This document shows positions 55,222 through 64,000 of a stretch of DNA of 64,000 nucleotides, piece by piece. This DNA comes from Stenotrophomonas maltophilia. GTDB taxonomy: Bacteria; Pseudomonadota; Gammaproteobacteria; Xanthomonadales; Xanthomonadaceae. The notes beneath the pieces were generated by a model that was not told the DNA's origin, did not search any database, and saw only the letters and a program-made list of their open reading frames with translations. Numbering within the stretch: the first letter of the stretch is position 1; each line of letters starts with the position of its first letter. The stretch is from NCBI RefSeq assembly GCF_003205835.1, contig NZ_CP029773.1, forward strand, positions 3,690,501 through 3,754,500. Reading direction: 5' to 3'. The position numbers and the translations under genes are program-made.

Positions 55222-55296
55222 GTAGTGCCGGCCGCTGGCCGGCACCCCCTTGATCGTCGTGGGCGCATCGCGCTGCCGGCCAGCGGCCGGCACTAC
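55222..55296. repeat. Inverted pair of GTAG (SMAG) hairpins
   Basis: GTAGTGCCGGCCGCTGGCCG (unit 55222-55245) and its inverse TGCCGGCCAGCGGCCGGCAC ending CTAC (55274-55296). The gap of 28 bases lets them pair into one long stem. They lie exactly between the stops of convergent ampR and the ABC-F gene and probably serve as bidirectional terminator. Confidence 0.85.
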
Positions 55297-55299
55297 CGG

Positions 55300-57165
<1,866 letters not shown>

Positions 57166-57500
57166 CGGGGGAGGCGTCCATATAACCGAATGGAATGTGC
57201 TGGTGAGCACTGTTCCTGCGACGCAATTCTAGCGTTAACGAATACTTGACGCGTCCCGGGATGCGCGGCGGCCGGCGTTCCTCTCTCCCACGTCCTCGCC
57301 GCGCGCGTCCCGGGCTCCCTCCCCCGCCAGTGCCGATCCGGGCTAAATGGTTGCTGCTGCAACGTTTTTTCCGATGACCGGCATTTGACAGGCACTGAAT
57401 ATCCCGTTAATTCCTGCTTTGCGCACCGCAACAACCGCCGTCCGCCTCACCCCCGTGATGTCGATTCCGGTGCCGCCCCGCCAACCGGAGCTCCGTCCCG
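57166..57500. promoter_or_regulatory. 335-base divergent intergenic region (ABC-F / TonB receptor)
   Basis: No gene fits here. It contains a TTGACA at 57385-57390 that could be a -35 box for the receptor gene; the 17-base-spaced downstream hexamer TAATTC is a poor -10, so I do not call a promoter firmly. Otherwise I see a C-rich run near 57290-57335 and no hairpin repeat, riboswitch or clear Fur box. Confidence 0.4.
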
Positions 57501-59888
<2,388 letters not shown>

Positions 59889-59897
59889 GCGGTATCG

Positions 59898-60003
59898 GTA
59901 GCGCCGGGCCATGCCCGGCGCCGCTCTGGTAGTGCCGGCCGCTGGCCGGCAATCCCCTGGTGGGGTCAGATCCCTTTTCCTTCGGGAAAAGGGATCTGAC
60001 CCC
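59898..60003. repeat. Tandem hairpins: two GTAG units and one GGGGTCAG unit
   Basis: GTAGCGCCGGGCC-ATG-CCCGGCG type (59898-59920), GTAGTGCCGGCCGCTGGCCG type (59929-59951) and GGGGTCAGATCCCTTTTCC-TTC-complement (59962-60003). The third differs from its relatives at 22037 and 62021 by a paired G-to-C and C-to-G change in the stem and in the loop. They lie between the receptor and ybaL (both plus), and likely end the receptor message. Confidence 0.85.
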
Positions 60004-60077
60004 AATCGCATTTAAGGTTTGCCGTATCTGGCCTCATCGGTGAAAATCGGGATACCCCCGATTTCCTGCGAGTGCCG

Positions 60078-61775
60078 ATGCACCATGACACCGACCTGAT
60101 CAACATCGTTGCCGTTGGCCTGGGGCTCGCCTTCATCTTCGGCGCGCTGGCCAACAAGCTCCGCTTGTCTCCCCTGGTCGGTTACCTGGTTGCTGGCATC
60201 TGCGTAGGCCCGTTCACTCCCGGCTTCGTTGCCGACCAGGCGCTGGCCAACCAGCTGGCCGAGCTGGGCGTGATGCTGCTGATGTTCGGCGTCGGCCTGC
60301 ACTTCTCGCTGAAGGACCTGATGGCGGTCAAGGCCATCGCCATCCCCGGTGCCATCGGCCAGATCGCGGTCGCTACCCTGCTCGGCTGGGGCGTAGCCTC
60401 GCTGATGGGCTGGCCCGCCATCCATGGCGTCATCTTCGGTTTCTCGCTGGCCACCGCCAGTACCGTGGTACTGCTGCGGGCGATGGAGGAACGCCGCCTG
60501 CTGGAAACCATGCGCGGCAAGATCGCGGTCGGCTGGCTGATCGTGGAAGACCTGGCCTGTGTGCTGGCGCTGGTGATGATGCCGGTGATGGCCGGTGTCT
60601 TCGGCCCCGACGCGGCCAAGGAATCGCACTCGCTGGGCAGCGTGCTGGCCGACATCGGCTGGACCTTCGTGCAGCTGGGCCTGTTCGTGGCGGTGATGCT
60701 GGTGGTCGGGCGCCGGGTCATCCCGTGGATCCTCGAACGTATCGCCGGCACCGGTTCGCGCGAACTGTTCACCCTGTCGGTGCTGGCGATCGCGCTGGGC
60801 GTGGCGTTCGGCTCGGCGATGCTGTTCGGCGTCTCGTTCGCGCTGGGCGCGTTCTTCGCCGGCATGCTGCTCAACGAATCGGAGCTGAGCCACAAGGCCG
60901 CGCATGATTCACTGCCGCTGCGCGATGCGTTCGCGGTGCTGTTCTTCGTCTCGGTGGGCATGCTGTTCGATCCGAACATCCTCATCCAGCACCCGTGGCA
61001 GGTGCTGGCCACGGTGCTGATCATCATGTTCGGCAAGTCGGCGGCGGCGTTCTTCATCGTGCGCGCGTTCGGCCACCCGACCAGCACCGCGCTGACCATC
61101 TCGGCCAGCCTGGCGCAGATCGGCGAATTCGCCTTCATCATCGCCGGCCTCGGCGTGGCGCTGCAGATCCTGCCGAAGGAAGGCCAATCGCTGGTACTGG
61201 CCGGTGCGCTGGTGTCGATCATGCTCAACCCGCTGGTATTCGGGCTGCTGGACCGTTGGCAGGCCAAGCAGGAACAGCAGCCGCAGCCGGCCGAGCCGGA
61301 AGAGGCCATCGGCCCATCGCGTGATCTGAACGGGCACGCGATCGTGATCGGCTACGGCCGGGTCGGCAGCGAGCTGGCACAGGTGCTGCGCGATCGCGGC
61401 GTGCCGGTGCTGGTGATCGATGACAACAAGGAACATGTCGAGCAGGCGCACGCCAAGGGCCTGGCGGCGATCCGTGGCAGTGCTGCCGCCGACCGGGTGC
61501 TGGCCGAGGCCCATCCGGAGCGCGCGAAGATTGCGGTGCTGGCGATTCCACAGCCGCTGGAGGCCGGTGAGGCGCTGGCCAAGCTGCGGGCGATCAACCC
61601 GGAGCTGACGCTGCTGGCGCGTGCACACAGCGATGCGGAGGTGAAGCATCTGCTGGAACACGGTGCGGATGGCACGGTGATGGCCGAGCGTGAGCTGGCG
61701 TACTCGCTGGCGGAGATGGTGATGTCCACGCCGCCGTATCGCGGGCTGGGACAGCACAGTATTCCGGTGGTGTGA
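60078..61775 (+). CDS. ybaL: YbaL-type K+/H+ antiporter with TrkA-N domain
   Basis: 565 residues from the ATG (a GTG two codons upstream is also possible). About 12 TM helices of the CPA2/Kef family (NIVAVGLGLAFIFGALANKL, LATASTVVLLRAMEERRLLE, FAVLFFVSVGMLFDPNIL) and a cytoplasmic TrkA-N Rossmann domain (about 415-540, GHAIVIGYGRVGSELAQVLR with the GxGxxG NAD motif). The size and domain order match YbaL/KefB-like K+ efflux. It is in a region with a hairpin cluster on both sides. Confidence 0.9.
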   Translation: MHHDTDLINIVAVGLGLAFIFGALANKLRLSPLVGYLVAGICVGPFTPGFVADQALANQLAELGVMLLMFGVGLHFSLKDLMAVKAIAIPGAIGQIAVATLLGWGVASLMGWPAIHGVIFGFSLATASTVVLLRAMEERRLLETMRGKIAVGWLIVEDLACVLALVMMPVMAGVFGPDAAKESHSLGSVLADIGWTFVQLGLFVAVMLVVGRRVIPWILERIAGTGSRELFTLSVLAIALGVAFGSAMLFGVSFALGAFFAGMLLNESELSHKAAHDSLPLRDAFAVLFFVSVGMLFDPNILIQHPWQVLATVLIIMFGKSAAAFFIVRAFGHPTSTALTISASLAQIGEFAFIIAGLGVALQILPKEGQSLVLAGALVSIMLNPLVFGLLDRWQAKQEQQPQPAEPEEAIGPSRDLNGHAIVIGYGRVGSELAQVLRDRGVPVLVIDDNKEHVEQAHAKGLAAIRGSAAADRVLAEAHPERAKIAVLAIPQPLEAGEALAKLRAINPELTLLARAHSDAEVKHLLEHGADGTVMAERELAYSLAEMVMSTPPYRGLGQHSIPVV

Positions 61776-61789
61776 GGGGTGTGGGTGCG

Positions 61790-61808
61790 GCAGGGCTTGC
61801 AGCCCTGC
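61790..61808. repeat. GC hairpin, 5' module of composite repeat copy 5
   Basis: GCAGGGCTTGCAGCCCTGC, 15 bases after the ybaL stop, identical to 21826-21844. It is followed by the spacer GAAGCAACGTCAACGACAAA and AGCAAAAGC up to the palindrome at 61861. Confidence 0.75.
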
Positions 61809-61860
61809 ACCTGCTGAAGCAACGTCAACGACAAAAGCAAAAGCTGGCATTCCGTGGGAT

Positions 61861-61962
61861 GGCGGGGGGGGGCCGGTGGCGGGAGACGCCGTAAACCCTT
61901 CCATGGGGGCTTGGCCGCGGCATCCATGCCGCGGACACTCCCGCCACCGGACCCACCCCGCC
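61861..61962 (+). repeat. Long three-way-junction palindrome, class A, copy 8
   Basis: The 25-bp arms 61861-61885 and 61938-61962 pair except for two T-to-G changes in the left arm, which create a run of nine G. The side hairpin is CCC-TTCCAT-GGG and the inner hairpin CCGCGGCAT-CC-ATGCCGCGG. CTTCGACA follows, then GTAG (61987) and GGGGTCAG (62021) hairpins. This is the only composite with both kinds of 3' hairpin. It lies between convergent ybaL and metY. Confidence 0.9.
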
Positions 61963-61986
61963 TTCGACAATTTCCTGCGGCTGTTG

Positions 61987-62060
61987 GTAGGTGTCGACCT
62001 TGGTCGACACGGCGGTGCATGGGGTCAGATCCGTTTTCCGCAGGAAAACGGATCTGACCC
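61987..62060. repeat. GTAG hairpin followed by GGGGTCAG hairpin
   Basis: GTAG-GTGTCGACC-TT-GGTCGACAC (61987-62010) and GGGGTCAGATCCGTTTTCC-GCA-complement (62021-62060, lacking the last base pair). The first matches 3783-3806, the second 22037-22077. Confidence 0.85.
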
Positions 62061-62072
62061 GGAAACAAAAGA

Positions 62073-62102
62073 ATCCCCGGTCGACCCGCATCGACCGGGG
62101 AT
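62073..62102 (-). terminator. Inverted repeat downstream of metY
   Basis: ATCCCCGGTCGA-CCCGCA-TCGACCGGGGAT, a 12-bp perfect stem. AAAAGA on its left (T-rich on the minus strand) fits a rho-independent terminator for metY, whose stop is about 100 bases upstream in its reading direction. Confidence 0.65.
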
Positions 62103-62204
62103 CTGGATCGCCACGTTGCCACGCCTTGGAGAGGCAGTTCCACCGTAGCGCATCGCGGCGTGCGTGGTGATCGCCTGTGGCGATGACGACCAAGCGTGCG
62201 GCTA

Positions 62205-63491
62205 TCAGGCGCCGGCCAGGGCCTGTTCCAGGTCGGCGCGCAGGTCGCCGATGTGCTCGATGCCGATCGACAGCCGCACCGTGTCTTCGCTGACGCCGGC
62301 CTTGGCCAGTTCGGCGGCGTCCAGCTGGCGATGGGTGGTCGAGGCGGGATGGGTGGCCAGTGACTTCGCGTCGCCCAGGTTGACCAGGCGGGTGAACAGC
62401 TTCAGTGCATCGAGGAAGCGTGCGCCGGCTTCACGGCCGCCCGGCAGGCCGAAGGTCAGTACGCCCGAGCCGTGCCCGCCCAGGTAGCGCTGCGCGGCGG
62501 CGTGCTCGGGGTCGTCGGCCAACCCGGCGTAGCGCACCCAGGCCACCTTGGCATGCGCCTTCAGGAACTGCGCGACGGCCAGTGCGTTGGCGTTGATGCG
62601 TTCCATGCGCAGCGCCAGGGTCTCGATGCCCTGCAGGATCAGGAACGCGTTGAACGGTGACAGCGCCGCGCCGGTATTGCGCAGCGGCACCACCCGCGCG
62701 CGGCCGATGTAGGCCGCTGGCCCCAGCGCTTCGGTATAGACCACGCCGTGGTAGCTGGGGTCGGGCTGGTTGAGCCGCGCGAAGCGCTGGGGTTGTGCAG
62801 CCCAGTCGAAGCGGCCGGAATCGACGATCGCACCGCCCAGGCTGTTGCCGTGGCCGCCGAGGTACTTGGTCAGCGAATGCACCACGATGTCGGCGCCGTG
62901 CTCGAACGGGCGCAGCAGGAACGGGGTGGCCACGGTGTTGTCGACGATCAGCGGCACGCCGGCGGCATGCGCGACCTCGGCGATGGCGGCGATGTCGGTG
63001 ACGTTGCCACGCGGGTTGCCGATCGATTCGACGAACACGGCCTTCGTGCGTTCATCGATCAACGCGGCGAACGCGGACGGATCGGCCGGGTCGGCGAAGC
63101 GCGCCTGGATGCCGTACTGCGGCAGGGTGTGCGCCAGCAGGTTGAGGCTGCCGCCATACAGCGCACTGGAGGCGACGATGTTGTCGCCCGCCTCGGCGAT
63201 GGTCTGGATGGCATAGGTGATGGCCGCCTGCCCCGAGGCCAGCGCCAGCGCACCGATGCCGCCTTCCAGCGCGGCCAGGCGCTGCTCCAGTACGTCGGTG
63301 GTGGGGTTCATGATGCGCGTGTAGATGTTGCCCGGCACCTTCAGATCGAACAGGTCGGCACCGTGCTGGGTGTCATCGAAGGCATAGGCCACGGTCTGGT
63401 AGATCGGTACCGCCACCGCACGTGTGGTCGGGTCGGGACGGTAGCCGCCGTGCACGGCCAGGGTTTCCAGTTGCCACTGCGGGTCGCTCAT
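62205..63491 (-). CDS. metY: O-acetylhomoserine sulfhydrylase / aminocarboxypropyltransferase (MetY)
   Basis: 428 residues, the MetY length (Cys/Met-metabolism PLP family). Seen are TLAVHGGYRPDPTTRAVAVP, YTRIMNPTTDVLEQRLAALE, the PLP-lysine segment VVHSLTKYLGGHGNSLGGAI, and STTHRQLDAAELAKAGVSED. The longer length and the N terminus favour MetY over MetB/MetZ. It makes homocysteine from O-acetylhomoserine and sulfide. The start at 63491 is chosen; the frame is open 35 codons further. No known SAM riboswitch is evident upstream. Confidence 0.92.
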   Translation of the reverse strand: MSDPQWQLETLAVHGGYRPDPTTRAVAVPIYQTVAYAFDDTQHGADLFDLKVPGNIYTRIMNPTTDVLEQRLAALEGGIGALALASGQAAITYAIQTIAEAGDNIVASSALYGGSLNLLAHTLPQYGIQARFADPADPSAFAALIDERTKAVFVESIGNPRGNVTDIAAIAEVAHAAGVPLIVDNTVATPFLLRPFEHGADIVVHSLTKYLGGHGNSLGGAIVDSGRFDWAAQPQRFARLNQPDPSYHGVVYTEALGPAAYIGRARVVPLRNTGAALSPFNAFLILQGIETLALRMERINANALAVAQFLKAHAKVAWVRYAGLADDPEHAAAQRYLGGHGSGVLTFGLPGGREAGARFLDALKLFTRLVNLGDAKSLATHPASTTHRQLDAAELAKAGVSEDTVRLSIGIEHIGDLRADLEQALAGA

Positions 63492-63673
63492 TGCACCAGG
63501 CTCCATCCGGGGAAACCGCCACCATAGGCCAGCCAGGAGCATCCACTGAGAGCCGCTGGCGATGACGTCCGTACCACCGGTTATCAGGTTGGCCACGATT
63601 CAGGCAGCCGTCATGGGCCATTGCTAGGCTTCGCCACCGGGCGCCCCTGCCCGGGCACGGAGGCCCAACGCGC

Positions 63674-64000
63674 ATGCAGCCATCCCCTTGGACACCCACC
63701 GCCAGCGGTACGCCGACCCCGGTCCTGCTGGTGGAGGACGACCGCCGCCTGGCAGAGCTGGTCAGCGACTATCTCCACGAACATGGCTTCGCCGTGCAGC
63801 ATGTGGCCCGTGGCGACCTGGCCGGTGCCGCCTGCCGCCAGCACGCGCCGGAACTGGTGGTGCTGGACCTGATGCTGCCCGGCCTGGGCGGCATCGACGT
63901 GTGCCGGCAGATCCGCAGCTTCTCCGATGTGCCGATCCTGATGCTGACGGCCTGCGAGGACGACATCGAGCAGGTGCTCGGCCTGGAATCGGGCGCCGAC
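63674..64000 (+). CDS. OmpR-family response regulator (5' part, truncated by window edge)
   Basis: 109 codons are visible with no stop. The receiver shows VLLVEDDRRLAELVSDYLHE, phosphoacceptor Asp in LVVLDLMLPGLGGIDVCRQI, and ILMLTACEDDIEQVLGLESG, the usual OmpR/RstA-like pattern. The winged-helix domain would follow beyond the window. An N-terminal extension of about 15 residues precedes the first strand. It is divergent from metY across 182 bases. A partner kinase is probably downstream. Confidence 0.85.
   Translation, partial: MQPSPWTPTASGTPTPVLLVEDDRRLAELVSDYLHEHGFAVQHVARGDLAGAACRQHAPELVVLDLMLPGLGGIDVCRQIRSFSDVPILMLTACEDDIEQVLGLESGAD

Noticed and set aside
57385..57413. Sigma-70 promoter for the TonB receptor
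   Set aside because: TTGACA is a good -35 but the correctly spaced hexamer is poor, so it is only mentioned in the intergenic entry.
63492..63673. SAM or SAH riboswitch upstream of metY
   Set aside because: I looked for SAM-I, SAM-II and SAH core sequences in the minus-strand leader and found no convincing match. A covariance-model search would settle it.

Overview
The window is a GC-rich chromosomal segment from a gammaproteobacterium of the Xanthomonadaceae, almost certainly the Stenotrophomonas maltophilia complex. The evidence is a divergent ampR/L2 class A beta-lactamase pair with the L2 length of 303 residues, a xanthomonad-type copL-copA-copB copper operon, and dozens of short palindromes ending in GTAG that match the SMAG repeats described for this species. 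There is no transposase, integrase, phage gene, rRNA or CRISPR array. The one RNA gene I can support is tRNA-Lys(UUU).

Layout. 1-1483 (minus) is the start of the Pil-Chp chemosensory operon (pilG, pilH, pilI, 5' end of pilJ). Divergent from it are gshB and a TonB3-like gene, the same neighbourhood as in Pseudomonas aeruginosa. 4-17 kb carries tsaB, a YoaA/DinG helicase, a TPR lipoprotein, PBP1B (mrcB), a two-domain glycosyltransferase, a membrane-anchored repeat protein, relA and a small secreted protein. 17-24 kb carries hrpA, dps and recQ. 24.4-27.6 kb is copLAB. 27.7-33.9 kb holds smaller accessory genes (GNAT, zinc-ribbon protein, CPBP protease, lone receiver, two tandem esterases, a small secreted protein, tRNA-Lys, a HExxH peptidase).

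34.0-50.3 kb (minus) is one long co-directional block: aspS, acidic protein, GNAT, alpha/beta hydrolase, yebC, ruvC, ruvA, kup, ruvB, ybgC, tolQ, tolR, tolA, tolB, pal, cpoB, queE, queC. It corresponds to the P. aeruginosa aspS-to-queC-tRNA-Lys run with extra genes inserted. 50.5-64 kb carries a DUF3011 repeat protein, a lipoprotein, a CPA2 antiporter, blaL2/ampR, an ABC-F ATPase, a TonB-dependent receptor, a YbaL-type antiporter, metY and the start of an OmpR-type response regulator.

The most unusual content is intergenic. Eight ~100-bp palindromes occur in five gaps (3.6-4.0, 6.9-7.3, 21.9-22.3, 42.6 and 61.9 kb). Each has outer arms of about 23-26 bp whose sequence differs between copies but mostly stays self-complementary, and the two inner hairpins also show paired substitutions. 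In all five gaps one palindrome sits inside a recurring ~220-250-bp composite: GC hairpin, A/C-rich spacer, three-way-junction palindrome, a CTTCGACAG-like box, then a SMAG-type or GGGGTCAG-type hairpin. In three gaps a class A and a class B palindrome face each other. I know no name for this element. It behaves like a structured repeat spread by an enzyme encoded elsewhere.
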